Positions 23,735 to 35,411 of a DNA stretch of 64,000 nucleotides are shown in pieces. The stretch's first letter is position 1, and each line of letters begins with the position of its first letter. The notes beneath the pieces are model-generated. The model did no database searches, was not told the origin of the DNA, and saw only the letters and a program-made list of their open reading frames with translations. A program made the translations under genes and the position numbers. Source of the stretch: Atriophallophorus winterbourni (taxonomy: Eukaryota > Platyhelminthes > Trematoda > Plagiorchiida > Microphallidae). The DNA is taken from positions 1-64,000 of the forward strand of contig JACCGJ010001913.1 in the NCBI GenBank assembly GCA_013407085.1, in the 5' to 3' direction.

Positions 23735-24746
23735 AAAAAATGGAATACAGGAGAAAACAAAATTAAATGAACTGATAATAAACGTTATAAAGACACCGTC
23801 GTTACCCGTCGTTACTGCCGAAGAGCCGGTAGATAATCCATCATACTCAACTTTACCACCAAACCAATCAATGGAAAAGGTTGAATTCTTGCAGCACAGC
23901 ACCCAGCAGAGTGTTAAAAGCGTCTTAAAGCCGAAAACGTTCACATTAAAGGCCCCGTTAGCGAAAGTTGCCTCTAAAGGAATTTCTCTTAGTGTTATCT
24001 GCACCAACGTGCCAGAGTCGACTGAGACGTTATTTTCGAATAGACATCAGAATGATTTGGCTGAATGGTTGAAACTGTGCACTCGCATGAATCTCAAAGC
24101 GATCCACCCGGTTTCGTTGATTCGCTCGAGTCGTCCTCCCAAAGCGCTACACCAAGATAAGCCGCGGTTTCTCAAGGTAGTAGTGCAAAATGAGAAGGAT
24201 TTAGAAGATGTACTTCTGTCGACATACTTGCTACGAGACGGCATGGAAAATACATCTCGTGTATTTGTTGATGTGCCCTGGTCGGAACGGGCAAAATCGC
24301 CACTGAAAGGTAACCAAAATAAAGCAAACGATCGCAACAAGCGCACCCTTATTCTGTTAAACGTCCCAGAAGATGCCACCGGTTCCGATACAAAGTGTAA
24401 ATCCAACCATGACCTACAACAGTGGAGATTTATTAGTAATGCTATCCAAACCACCAATGTAACGGTTATCGATACGTTCCGAATCCCAAAGTCATCGAAT
24501 TACGAAGGTAATGGTCCACGACCCCTTAAACTGACACTTTTGACCACCACTATGGTGAACACCGGGCTTAACAACTGGAAACAGTATCGATACAAAGTTC
24601 CACGAGAGATCAAAATTGTCGGTAAACACCTGAAAACCTGCTCTATCGTGGAAGTTGCCGGACCCGTTGGTAATGAGCACAGTGATGCCGGGACTCCTGC
24701 TCCAAAAAACGGATGTCGACCGACTCTATCGGAGTCGGTGATATAA
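23727..24746 (+). pseudogene. CR1-14 central (ORF1-type) region
   Basis: An open frame of 339 codons. Residues 10-42 resemble CR1-1 closely and the rest only at protein level: SVICTNVPESTETLF (91-105), a DVPWSERAKS stretch and RTLILLNVPEDATGSD (about 205-220), which recur in CR1-1 (SVICTNVTESQETLF, DLPWWERKS, RSIVILGVPEDAADVP). The two halves look like paired RRM-like nucleic-acid-binding segments, but I cannot confirm the fold by eye. The frame ends at 24746, while the collinear reading moves to another frame near 24710, a frameshift relative to CR1-1 and CR1-20. Confidence 0.7.
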
Positions 24747-25798
24747 TATACCCATTAACACGAGGCCCAACAGCTTTGACACGTACTCAACTTACATGCT
24801 CAAATACTCATCATCCAACACTTTTATCAAGATCTACCATCAAATGTTTATACACCAACGCACAATGCTTGATAAATAAGTTACCCGAAATAATCGAGCT
24901 TCGTCAAAAATATTCACCCCTCCTGATAGCCGTAACGGAAACTTGGTTCAATCAGCAATTAGTTGAGGAGGAAATTTCCATTTCAAACATGTTTCTTTTT
25001 CATCGTACTCGAATGGATCGTGGAGGAGGAGGTGTTGCTATTTACTATGATCAACACCTCACGTTCAGAGAAATCACGGATAATGATTTGATACTGTAAG
25101 ATACACTTTGGTGTTCACTTGAATTAGCAACAGGTGAAAACTGTGTTCTTGTTGTGATTTACCGACCACCGTCAGCAGACGAAGCATGCAATGCTAGTTT
25201 AATTAAGAAAACTCAGCTGGTTGTTTCCAGATATCAAAACAACGTCCTGATCATGGGTGACTTTAATCTCCCGAATTTACTAAAAAGCGAGATTCCACCG
25301 GTGAACTCTCTTGATCATCTATTCTACAAAATGTTCAACGAAATTCCTTTATTCAACCACATCTCAAGCAGCACTCGCTTCAGAGGCACAAACACACCGT
25401 CCATTCTCGATCTTGTTTTGACTAGCGAGGAAAATGTCATCGAGGATATCCGTTATGAAGCACCTCTTGGAAAGAGTGATCATGTAGTCATTGTTTTCGA
25501 CTATATATCTGAAGCGATAAGAGCAAGTGATGCTCAGAAGTTGATAAGAAAAATCGATACGGTTGCATTATCAATGTCTCTTCAAGAAGTCACCGACTGG
25601 GCACCGATTAGCACTGATGTCCAAACAATGCTGGTCATCGATACTTCAGAAAATCAACCGAAAAATAGAACTCCACTCAAAATATGTTTCAAAACAACTG
25701 AAAAAAGGATTCAAATTCGTGATCCGGAGTCGAACACGGAAATGGATAAAGGTGAGAAACTGTGCGTGGAGAAGCCACATACTGCATTCAACACCTGA
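24713..25798 (+). pseudogene. CR1-14 APE-type endonuclease
   Basis: Two open pieces, 24713-25099 and 25154-25798, separated by a TAA where relatives have GAA (LILEDTLWCSL position). Motifs in order: CLYTNAQCLINKLPEI, LLIAVTETWFN (catalytic ET), GGGGVAIYYDQHL, VVIYRPPSADEACNA, IMGDFNLP (catalytic D-N), SILDLVLTSEEN and GKSDHVVIVFDY (catalytic SDH). This enzyme nicks target DNA to prime reverse transcription. The linker that follows is shifted near 25650. Confidence 0.85.
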
Positions 25799-26248
25799 AT
25801 CTTGGGAATCTTACCGTTTGTTGAGAAACAAAGTTACTAAACTTGTCCAGGAGGATAAAGAAAAGTATCAAATGAATCTGATGGATAAAATTGAACGAAA
25901 TCCGAAGCTCCTCTTCCAGATCGTGAACAGAAAGGCCAGGGTAAAGCCAGGTGTTTCCGCTTTACTTACTGCGACTGGAACTACATCCACAGCTCTCGAA
26001 ACCGCTAACGAACTCGCTCAATTTTACTCTAGAGTGTTCTACCCTAACGAGCGCGTATCCTACGATATTCCTGCATTCAGATCGCAGAATACAATACACG
26101 AAATCGTTGTGAAACCCGAGAGTGTCCTGGTAAAGCTACGCGGGTTAAATACAAAAAATCCCCGGGTGCTGATGAAATAACACCATTCATCCTAAAGCAA
26201 TGCGCCCATGCTCTATTCTCACCACTCTCTGACCTTTTCAACCTGTCC

Positions 26249-27628
26249 TTGAGTTGTAGCACGGTTGCTAATGACTGGAAATGTGGACTAATCACTCCGA
26301 TATACAAAGGAGGGAACCGATCTGATGCGTCTAACTACAGACCAGTCACGTTGTTGCCAGTGGTCTCTAAAGTTCTCGAACGACTTGTGGCCGACGAACT
26401 TATCAAACACTTGGAACAAAATAAGCTTCTTTCCATCGCACAGCACGGATTCAGGACAAGACACTCCTGTCTCACCAATCTTCTCATAACTCTTGATAAT
26501 TGGACTCGAGCCGTGGACGATGGATGCCCTATCCATGCTTGTTACTTGGACATGTCTAAAGCTTTTGATCGTGTTAACCACAGCATACTGCTACAAAAAT
26601 TGGAGCAGCTCGGGGTATGCGGCAGACTATTGGCCTGGATAAAGGATTACTTGACTGGTAGAGTTATAAGGGTTAGAGTTGATGGGGCACTATCCAGCTC
26701 AGTAGAAGTTACAAGTGGCGTACCTCAAGGCTCAGTCTTGGGGCCAATACTCTTCCTCGTGTACGCGAATGATATACCTGAAATCGTACGCAGAAAAATC
26801 ATTTTATTTGCGGATGACATCAAAGTCTGGACTAGCATACGCACCATAGAAGATTGCCAAATTCTCCAAAAAGATCTCGAAGCACTTCATAATTGGTCCT
26901 TGCGGAACTGCTTACCATTCAACATCCAAAAATGTAAAATGTTGAACGTCGGTAAATCATTCGAATTCACATACTCTCTGGGATCTCAGCAACTTTCATG
27001 GGTTACTGAAGAGAAAGACCTGGGCGTGTGGATTAGCAGTAACCTGAAGTCTTCACGGCACTGTTCTGTTGTATACAAAAAGTCCTGCCAAATCTTAGCA
27101 TTGCTCAGAAGGATCTTTGGTCGTTTCTCAAAGCAGATACTCCCACGTATAATTAACACCTATATCAGACCAACAATGGAGTATGCTGTTCAAGCATGGT
27201 CCCCATGGTTACAAAAGGACATGACCTTGCTGCAACGGGTATACCACCGCGCTACAAAACTGGTGACCGGTCTATACAACAGGCCATACGAGGAGCGGAT
27301 TGCAACACTAAACCTCTTTGACTTTTCGTACCGTCGTCTCAGGGGTGACTTGATCCTGCTTTTCAATATTCTGCATACAGTGGATCACCCACTCGAACAC
27401 CTGTTTCATCGGCAAGAAGCACGTGGTAGCAGATCGCATGGATACAAGTTAATTATTCCACACTCCAGATCAAATTGTCGAAGGTTTTTCTTTGCTGTCA
27501 GAGTCTGTTTTCTATGGAACTCCCTGCCCCCACATATCATTTGCGCAACAAGCCTGAACATGTTCAAGGCTGAACTTGACAAGTATATGTTGACCAAACC
27601 CAACCTTGCACCTGAATACACATGCTGA
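26249..27628 (+). pseudogene. CR1-14 reverse transcriptase
   Basis: An open frame of 459 codons without an early ATG, so 26249 is only the frame limit; it is the C-terminal part of the element polyprotein. Motifs: NYRPVTLLPVVSK (29-41), AQHGFRTRHSCLTN, motif A CYLDMSKAFDRVNH (98-111), SGVPQGSVLGPILFL (156-170), motif C FADD (187-190), EEKDLGVWISSNL, IYHRATK-type YHRATKLVTG, and the C-terminal SRSNCRRFFFAVRVCFLWNS. All catalytic residues are present and this is the most complete RT in the window. The lesions upstream make the element non-autonomous as assembled. Confidence 0.9.
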
Positions 27629-27747
27629 CTTTCCATGTGTATAAAACATTTGTGTTGTTTTTATGAATTCCCTATATTTTTAATCTGTGGTTACTGCAAA
27701 GTATTTACTTTTTGGACCATTAAAACTTTGAATTACTTTGAATTACA

Positions 27748-28460
27748 TCCATGGTTGACATCGACCAAAGGTGGTCAACAACAAAATTTACAACTGTGTT
27801 ACACACCAAGTAAAAATTTAAATTAATTTAAGGTCTATGAGTATTTCCGTTTACTTTAGTTTGAGCAATAAATGGATGCAATAAAATAAATTATGTTGCA
27901 GGAATAAAATCATAATTTTGGTTTCCGGTTACAGTTATGCTAATCTTTCAAACTACTCGTGAAATAATTTTAATTTTCCTTAAATGGGTATAAAATAATT
28001 CGATTTCTGTACGAGGAACTTTAATTTGTTGGCTTCCATATTCCAAAACTTCTCAGCAGATAAATTAATATGATTAGTAGAGCAATGGACAGGAAGCGAA
28101 TTTCGATTAGTTCATGCTGGACACATTTCAGCATAGGAATTCGAGCCGATTATAATTTTGACCCAGAATAGCGAAATTTGTGCTCACCTAAAGACATGAT
28201 TACGATAATCGGTTATTCTTCTTCTTGGGCTCTGAAAGTTTTTCTGATATATTTTTCATTAAGCATGCGTGGTTTGCAAAATTATTCACCGCTTTTACTT
28301 TAAATCGCTGTCAAAGTTCAAAGTGATTCAAATTTGTGATGGTCTAAAAAGCATTTAGCTTAATAATAACCATAGGAAGGAGTTATGAAAAATATACAAT
28401 AAAAAAGAAGAACAGGGAAACTCATGTAGTGTAAATCGTATCAAAATTTGGGTTTTCTCT
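27748..28460. other. No recognisable gene
   Basis: Only the CR1 3' UTR scrap at 28325-28390 is identifiable. The rest is AT-rich and unassigned. Confidence 0.4.
28325..28390 (-). mobile_element. CR1-15: CR1 3' UTR fragment
   Basis: GATGGTCTAAAAAGCATTTAGCTTAATAATAACCATAGGA is the reverse complement of the CR1-9 type 3' UTR hairpin (TATGGTTATT...GCTTTTTAGACCAT). No coding part remains. Confidence 0.65.
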
Positions 28461-28661
28461 CAAGATTCAAGATTCAAGATTCAAGAATTTACGGTATAAA
28501 TTAGCTCGTAGCTGTACAACACCACAGGATATTCGTATAAGGCCAATAAATATATATACAAAATAAGTTGAGTCATTAGGAAGATCGACAGTTTTGTAGT
28601 TGCAAAAATGTCATGTATTGTAGCGGTATGATGGGTAAAAAAATATCCGTTTGGAAAAAAA

Positions 28662-30202
28662 TCATGTTATATAAACGGGATGTAGGGTGGAATTACTACG
28701 GATAAATATATCCAATTTGTTCCTGAAAATCCTTTCACTAGATGATTGGACAACATATGACGGTAGGGAGTTCCATAAGAAACAAACGTGCACCGAATAG
28801 AAGAACTGATGGCAGTTCCGGTGGGAAAGTGGAATATCAAATGCCAATGGGTGAGTACGTGTGGCATGGCTTGACCGGAGGCGAAATAGATGCCTCGGAG
28901 TGTGTGCCTTTGAGTTCTTTATTCTGTAAGTTAGGATTAGATCAAATCGAGCCCTTCTGCGAAGCAGTGTATCCAAATTAAGATGCGCAAGACGATTCTC
29001 ATATGGTAGGTTGCGGAGGCAGCCAACCATTTTAGTTGCTCTGTGATAAATCCTCTCAAGCAGCTTGATGTCCTTTTGTAGCCACGATGCCCAAGCTTGC
29101 ACTGAGTAATCCATCACCGGGTTAATTTACGTATTTATGAGCATGGAGAATGATTCACGGGAAAATGTCCGAAAATACGCCAAAGCATACATAGCATGCG
29201 GCTAGCTCGGTTGTACACTGCTTCGCATTGCATGCTAAACATAAGAATTCCACTAATCCATATGCCAAGGTCTTTTTCTTTGGTTGTCGATTCCAGTTGA
29301 TTTGATCCAAGGTTGTATGAGAATGGGAAATCTTTGCCAATTTGGAACATTTTACACTTTCGGAAGTTGAATGGAAGTTTATTTCGCTCCGACCAACTGT
29401 TCAATATATCCAAATCGCTTTGTAAGCGCAAACAGTCCACGCTTGACCTGATTCGCATCCAAAGTTTAACATCATCCGCAAAGAGAACCATTTTGGCTGT
29501 GACAAGTTTTGGAAGGCCGTTGATGTAGACCAAAAAGAGAACCTGACCAAGTACCGAACCTTGTGGGACACCGCTAGTGGCTTCGATTTCCTCAGACATC
29601 ACACCATCGATACGTACAGTTGCTTTGCGATCAAGAAGGTAACTTCTCAGACATGTAAGAAGGCACCCATTAATACCAACATCGTGCAGCTTGCGCAGGA
29701 GTATAGAATGGTCCACGCGATCAAACGCCTTTGATATGTTCAAGTAACACGCATGCACGCAATCACCATTATCCACTGCCTGCGTCCAGTCATCCAGTGT
29801 CTCCAGTAGGTTAGTCAAGCAAGAACGAGACTTCCTAAATCCATGTTGCTCTCTGGAAAACAAGTTTTGGGCTTCGAGATGACTCGCAATTCTATCGCAC
29901 ACAATTCGCTCCATAATTTTTGAGATCACTGGAAGGATTGTAACAGGGCGGTAATTTGCTGGGTCAGGACGAGTTCCACCTTTGTAGATGGGTGTTATGA
30001 TTCCTCTCTTCCAGTCATTAGGTACAACACCCTCTCTCAAGGAGTGATTAAATAAATCACAAAGTGGTTCGCACAGTTGACTGCCGCATAACTTTAGGAT
30101 TGCAGGTGTGATTCCGTCAGCTCCAGGGGACCTGTTGAAATTCAAATGGCGTAGGTGGCGCTGCACTATTTCCGAACTGATGCATATATCGCATATGCAC
30201 AA
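28662..30202 (-). pseudogene. CR1-16 reverse transcriptase with a changed catalytic residue
   Basis: Two open pieces (30202-29135 and 29117-28662) separated by a frameshift near 29125. RT motifs: SPGADGITPAIL (25-36), NYRPVTILPVISK (83-95), motif A CYLNISKAFDRVDH (152-165), SGVPQGSVLG (210-219) and FADDVKLW (241-248). In motif A the catalytic Asp is Asn: codon AAC at 29740-29738, whereas relatives have GAC or GAT. The second piece holds the thumb and the HRNCHQFFYSVHVCFLWNSL C-terminus. This RT should be dead even if the frames were intact. Confidence 0.87.
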
Positions 30203-30231
30203 TTAGTGCTGACAATTCTGATGGTTGTAAT

Positions 30232-31308
30232 TTATCCTTGGGGGTGAAAACTGGCTAGAGCGTTAGCGGTTTCCAGCACAGAATCAGTTAGTCCGTTATC
30301 TGTCATGATCGGAAAAACACCGGGTTTCCGCTTTGTAGTGTTGTTAACAGTTCGATAAAGCAGTTTGGGATTTCGCTGCATACTTACCGCCCACTGAAGC
30401 TGGTGATATTGTTTGTCCTCTCGGATGAGATTTGTGACTTGATTCCGGAATTCGCGAAAGTTTGCCCACGTCGAATCAGTTCTGGAGAGCCTGTGAATAG
30501 CCCATGCCAAATTTCGCTTTGTCAACCATTTTCTAGTCCTACTGCGAATTCTGAAGTGTGGTTCTTTGCTATTATGTTTGAGGACATTTTTAGAATTGAA
30601 ATGTATCATGTTGATTATGTAAACTGTCAGGGTTGTACAGTGCGAGTCCGGATCACTGAAATTTATATTATGTTCATCGAAAGCTACCATTGTTTCCATC
30701 AAATCAATGTAATCCACTTTTCTATTTCGTTTTGTTTGCTTTACAATTCTACTGGCGTTGCACACGTATTGAAATAGCGGAACGAGGTGGTCGCTTCGAC
30801 CCAGCGGAGGGTGATACTGAACATCTTCAACGGCTGTGGCTTCGGAGGTTAAAACTAGGTCTAGAACAGAAGTCTGTTGCAAATTTCGTTGTCGTGTATA
30901 ATCGAAAACATGATTATACAAGGGGATGTAATCGAACAGTTCGCGAAATTTGTAGTCTAGGGATAGGGGTGGATGATCTACTCGGTTATATAGTTGAGGC
31001 AGATTGAAGTCTCCCATAATCAGCAATTGCGAATTGCGCTGTTTTCCGGCGTACTGCATTGCTTTCAAGTGTTTTTCGTTATACGCATCCAATGATGATG
31101 GTGAACGGTAAACTACACCAACGATGCAGCTGTCGCCTGATTCGAGCTTCAAGTTGCACCATAAACTGTCTTCCAGATCGAGTTCAGTATCTGTAACTAC
31201 CGTACAGTATAAACGTTCATGGTGGTAAACAGCTACTCCACCACCTGTTCTTAGGCAGTCTCGCCGAAACAGGGTCATGTTTGGAATATAGAGCTCGCGG
31301 TCGCTCAC
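30232..31308 (-). pseudogene. CR1-16 endonuclease and linker
   Basis: An open frame of 358 codons. Motifs: RTGGGVAVYHHERL, LEDSLWCNLKLESGDSCIVG, VVYRSPSSLDAYNEKHL, IMGDFNLPQLYNR, SVLDLVLTSEATAVED, GRSDHLVPLFQYVC, then the linker FRIRSRTRKWLTKRNLAW, FREFRNQVTNLIRED and NPKLLYRTVNNTTKRKPGVFP. The N-terminal catalytic Asn and Glu (YTNAQC, ITETW) are just upstream in another frame (31310-31440), so one frameshift inactivates the copy. Confidence 0.85.
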
Positions 31309-31461
31309 GTGAGGTTGGAACCATGTCTCAGTTATTGCTATGACGGCGAGTGAGTGCTGATTGCAGATATACTTCAGTTCAGCTAGTTTGTTTAACAGGC
31401 ATTGTGCATTTGTATATAGGCAATTGATTGTGGTTTTCGTATACAGTGATGGAGCTGAAAG

Positions 31462-31895
31462 CTCGCCTATTATTCCGACCCTTCAAGTATTTATCCAAAT
31501 AAGCTTTAAAAATATCCAGGTTGGCTGAGTGTGTAACAGTGGAGGGGAGGGTGTTCCATGTGAAACTTACACGTACAGCATACGAATATCTTCGACAGTT
31601 CAGTCTTGAAAGGGGAATAAGCACTGTTCACGTTTCCGACTGGCATGGGGTGGCGAACGTGTGAAAAGTTTGGAAAGAGATGGTAAGGGACGTGCATATT
31701 GTTGTACATCAGTATGACGTCACCTTTTAGTCGACGACAGCGAAAGTCTAAAAGATTGAGACTCCTTAAACGTTCTTCATATGGATTAGCAGCTAGTCAG
31801 GATACAAGCTTTGTGGATCGGTGGTAAATACGCTGCAGAAGATTGATGTCTTTCTGAATACATGATGCTTGAAATGTGTAGAGTTTTGTTGGATT
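31462..31895 (-). mobile_element. CR1-17: RT C-terminal fragment
   Basis: Minus strand: IYHRSTKLV-like sequence near 31800-31830, RRLKGDVILMYNN near 31700-31735, SRLNCRRYSYAVRVSFTWNTLPSTV (31610-31535) and FKAYLDKYLKG with a stop at about 31480. It lacks its own 3' UTR, because CR1-16 starts there. Confidence 0.75.
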
Positions 31896-33182
31896 AAGAG
31901 CAACATTTATTGATTAGAATTAAATAGAATTGAATTGAAACAAGTAGAGATCTTATAAAAGCCTGCGTATCGTGTCATTTGGACGTGCTGTTGTACGTTC
32001 ATTATACAGATTTGTTTTGCAAGAATGAGGAATAACAAATTTTCAATGCTCAGTTATTGTTACCATTCCAAAGCATGCAGATAATTTAGGTACTGTCCCT
32101 AACTTGTGAGCAGAATGAACACAGAACCGGTCCTAGGATAATTGTGATGTAATTGCGTACAATTGTGGATAATTTTGCTTCACCGTGCAGTAATCATCTA
32201 TAGGCTGTCTGGAACAAATACTACTCATTCTGTCTCCAGTTGATTGGAACAAATGAACAGAACCCGTATATGTAGCGTAATTATAAGGATGTGAAAAATA
32301 ACACAATAGAAATCTTGTACGTTATTGACAATAAATGAATTGCAATTAATAGATTTTCCGCATTAGTTTTTGATTTTAAAACTATCAGTTTGATAGTCAT
32401 AATTTATCACAAAATATATGTCATCATTTTTTAGGTAGAACAAAGGTGGGTAAACGTCTAGATTTAGTTAGGAACTATCGCGAGCAATCACCTTGCTTCC
32501 AAGCATTAATCAAAGCAAAACATCTTTGAAAATTGCTGACTCCGCCATAAACAAGAAGTTACATTTTTGGTCTCAATATAGTCACCAGAAAACAGGGTTT
32601 TAATTTTATCTCTATGTATAATCTAAGTTAGCAATAGCCGGCGTTTTGACAAAATAAATTGGCAAAATAAGCGTTTATGTTTTGACGATATCCAACGTAA
32701 AATTTCTCATGTGATTCCATGGTTAATCCTAACGATTTATTGCCGTTGTTTCGCTTTATGTGTAAATCTACATTTCTTCTTCTATTTGGTCGCTGCCACT
32801 TTATTTTCACTCTTCAGATTTTAATTATATCAAGCTTATACGATTTAGCTTTATTCTATCAATTCAGACAGGCTGTGTTAAAAAGGATTAGCAATGCACC
32901 ATAAGCTAAATATTTGAACTGATTTCCCGGTTTTTATAAGGCTATTTGTATTATATTCAGTTCAAATTTTCAAGATCTTTGTACCCATTTTTTCGAGTCA
33001 TAAAACTATATTTAGTGCGGCTAAACTGTCGAAATCTGTAATAAAACCTGGCCGAACACCCAATTTCATGTATTTTCCCAATATTTATTGATGCTTATGT
33101 CAAATAAATAAACATTTCAACATTGCTTTACGTCTCAAGATACTACAATCAAAATTAAAGAATTTATGGTATAAAAAAGCTC
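31896..33182. other. No recognisable gene
   Basis: AT-rich DNA with frames of about 60 codons at most. At 33131-33175 a CR1-like tail reading AAGAATTTATGGTATAAAAAAGC precedes CR1-18. Nothing else is identifiable. Confidence 0.4.
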
Positions 33183-34035
33183 TCAGAACTCAGAACTCAG
33201 AAAATTGTATGGTAAAAAAAGCATTAAGCTTAACAATAACCATAGGATGACAAGGTATATGGAACATATAAAAATATATAAAAAAATATAAAATATCTCA
33301 AAAATCAATAGGGACATTCGCATACCGCATGGTTCGTCATAAACTCATCGAGTTTGGAAGCGAAAACCTCAACAGATTCTGATCGTGTGATTTCTTCAGG
33401 CAAATAGTTCCAAGTGAAACAAATTCTTACGGAGAAGAAATTACGACGTATATCCAATCGAGAATGCGGAATGCTTAAAGCCTTTGAATGTGTTCGTGTT
33501 CTAGTAAGGTCATTGGGCTTTAGCAAGTGTTTAAGGGGATGGTTTACAGAATGCAGGATTTTGAAGGTCAACATAAGGTCACTACGTATCCGCCGTTGGG
33601 TAAAATCTTGTAGGTTCAGTTTTAACATTCGCTCTGTGAAAGGCAAATTTCTGTACCGGGAGACCAACTTTGTAGCACGATGATAAATCCTGTCGAGTAG
33701 TTCGATATCCTTCCTCAGCCATGGTGCCCAGGCTTGGATGGAATATTCCATAACAGGACGTATATACGTGTTAATTACCCGGGGTAGGGTTTCGGGCGTA
33801 AAAATCCGGAATATTCTTTTGAGAAGACTCAAGATACGGCAAGCTTTATTGTACACCATCCGGCAATGCTGTCCCGGCTTCAGGTTAAACGAAACCCAGA
33901 TACCCAGATCTTTTTCTGCTGTGGTCCAGACGAGATCTTGCGTGCCAAGCTGATACGTGTGGTGCAGAGATTTCCCAAGCTGCAGCATTTTACATTTCGC
34001 AGGGTTAAATGGTAACTCATTTAACTGGGACCAAC
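33183..34035 (-). mobile_element. CR1-18: 5'-truncated CR1 copy (RT thumb to tail)
   Basis: Same family as CR1-6. An open frame of 227 codons (33988-33305) starts just after motif C: MLQLGKSLHHTYQLGTQDLV, AEKDLGIWVSFNL, MEYSIQAWAPWLRKDIELLD, IYHRATKLVSRYRNLPFTER and SRLDIRRNFFSVRICFTWNYLP, ending at 33305. The 3' UTR has CTATGGTTATTGTTAAGCTTAATGCTTTTTTTACCATA (33247-33210 in the sense direction) and a tail of TTCTGAG units (33183-33206). The open frame suggests a fairly recent insertion. Confidence 0.88.
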
Positions 34036-35105
34036 GCTATACATCACCATAGGATATTCGCATAGGATATAGATATATATATATATATAATATATATAAC
34101 AGACACGGAGAGAGTAAAAATACCTTCTACAGTTCAGGCGGGAACGGGGTACGACCAGCACATATTCATGGGTCCGATAATTCCTCGTATCCCTTCGCGT
34201 GAATAAATCCTGTAAGGGATGGTTCGGGGTATGGAATATTTTGTAGAGTAAGATAAGGTCTCCTCTGATTCGTCGATAGGGAAAATCGAACAGATTCAGT
34301 TGAGCTATCCTTTCTTTATATGGTTTGTTTCGGATGCTGAGAACTAGTTTCGTTGAGCGGTGATAGATTCGCTGCATAAGTTCCACATCCCTCTTGAGCC
34401 ACGGAGACCATGACTGCACACCGTATTCCATGACTGGTCTCAAGTATGTATTCATGATCCTTGGGAATATCTTGGGCGAAAATTTCCCAAATACACGTTT
34501 GAGTAGATTTAGAACACGTGTTGCTTTTTTAAAGGCACTGTTAGTTTGAAGTGATGTTTTTAAACTGGAGCATATCCAGACACCCAAATCTTTTTCTTCA
34601 CTGCAATTTTCAAGGACATGCGAACCTATGTGATATGTGAACTCTACTCGATTCCCCACATTCATGATCCTGCATTTGTTGAAGTTAAACGGCAGTTTGT
34701 TCTTCAACGACCAGCTGTGAAGCGTATCAAGATCCTTTTGTAATAGCAGACAGTCTTCTGGACTACGAATGCTGCGCCAAATCTTTATGTCGTCCGCAAA
34801 TAACGAAATGTTACATCGAACAATTTCCGGTATTTCATTGACATAAACCAGAAAGAGGATCGGACCAAGGACTGAGCCTTGGGGAACTCCGCTAGTTGCT
34901 GCAATTGGTTTGGATAATGCACCATCAACACGTACCTGGTTAGTGCGATTTGTTAGGTAGTCATTTAGCCAATTCAGCAACTTTCCAGTGATACCAAGCC
35001 TTTCAAGCTTCTGTAGTAGTAGGGAATGGTCAACACGGTCGAATGCTTTAGATATATCTATGTAGCACGCGTGTATTGCTTGTCATTTATCTACCGATTT
35101 TTTCA
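34036..35105 (-). mobile_element. CR1-19: RT fragment with a replaced 3' end
   Basis: Minus strand: ACYIDISKAFDRVDHS near 35075-35030 (motif A), a frameshift, then an open frame of 319 codons from 34980 to 34021 with SGVPQGSVLGPILFL, LFADDIKIW, EEKDLGVWICSSL, IYHRSTKLVLSIRNKPYK and SRLNCRRYFYSLRVC. At that last Cys the coding sequence stops matching and gives way to an (AT)n run (34066-34099) and ACATCACCATAGGATATTCGCATAGG, which resembles the 3' UTR of CR1-16 and CR1-23. About 50 C-terminal residues and the family's own 3' UTR are lost. Confidence 0.85.
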
Positions 35106-35411
35106 CCAATAAATTTGCGTTACAATGCAAATAGACAGGATGTCTTTATGTTCATTCCGGATGTTTGATTTATATGATCGAGCACGAACTATACAAAATG
35201 GCGTGTTGAAAACAATTCAATTAACTAGACTTTATACTTTGATTCAAGAAGTCTTGACAAACACTGATAAATTTTATAAAATTAAAATTAATCGTGATTG
35301 CAGCACAAAATAACAAGAATACCATATGATGATTTTCATTAAAACCAAACCCAGTCACCTAAAACTAATTGCGGCGTTACAATAAATAGCTTTAAAAAAG
35401 TATAATAGTAT
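35106..35411. other. Short unassigned spacer
   Basis: Between CR1-19 and a ribozyme element. AT-rich, one chance frame of 62 codons. Confidence 0.35.

Larger units (their letters stand above)
23735..27747 (+). mobile_element. CR1-14: well-preserved CR1 copy, chimeric at its 5' end
   Basis: Covers the central region, endonuclease, RT and 3' UTR with tail; the PHD finger is missing. The first ~117 bp (23735-23851) are nearly identical in nucleotides to the same region of CR1-1 and CR1-25 (coding KLNELIINVIKTPSLP...EEPVDNPSYS). The rest belongs clearly to another family. Lesions: frameshifts near 24710, 25650 and 26160, and one nonsense codon at 25097-25099. The 3' UTR ends CTGTGGTTACTGCAAAGTATTTACTTTTTGGACCATTAAAA plus two copies of ACTTTGAATT. 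Confidence 0.88.
28461..31460 (-). mobile_element. CR1-16: CR1 copy from endonuclease to tail
   Basis: Minus strand: endonuclease from 31460 (KAELKYICNQHSLAVIAITETWF region), RT 30202-28662, a 3' UTR and a tail of four CAAGATT-type units (28461-28490). The PHD and central parts are missing, so it is 5'-truncated at about 31460 against CR1-17. Frameshifts near 31310, 30215 and 29125 break it. Its 3' UTR matches CR1-23. Confidence 0.88.

Noticed and set aside
28667..28981. Overlapping short frames on both strands near the end of CR1-16
   Set aside because: Explained by the RT C-terminal codons of CR1-16 read in other frames.
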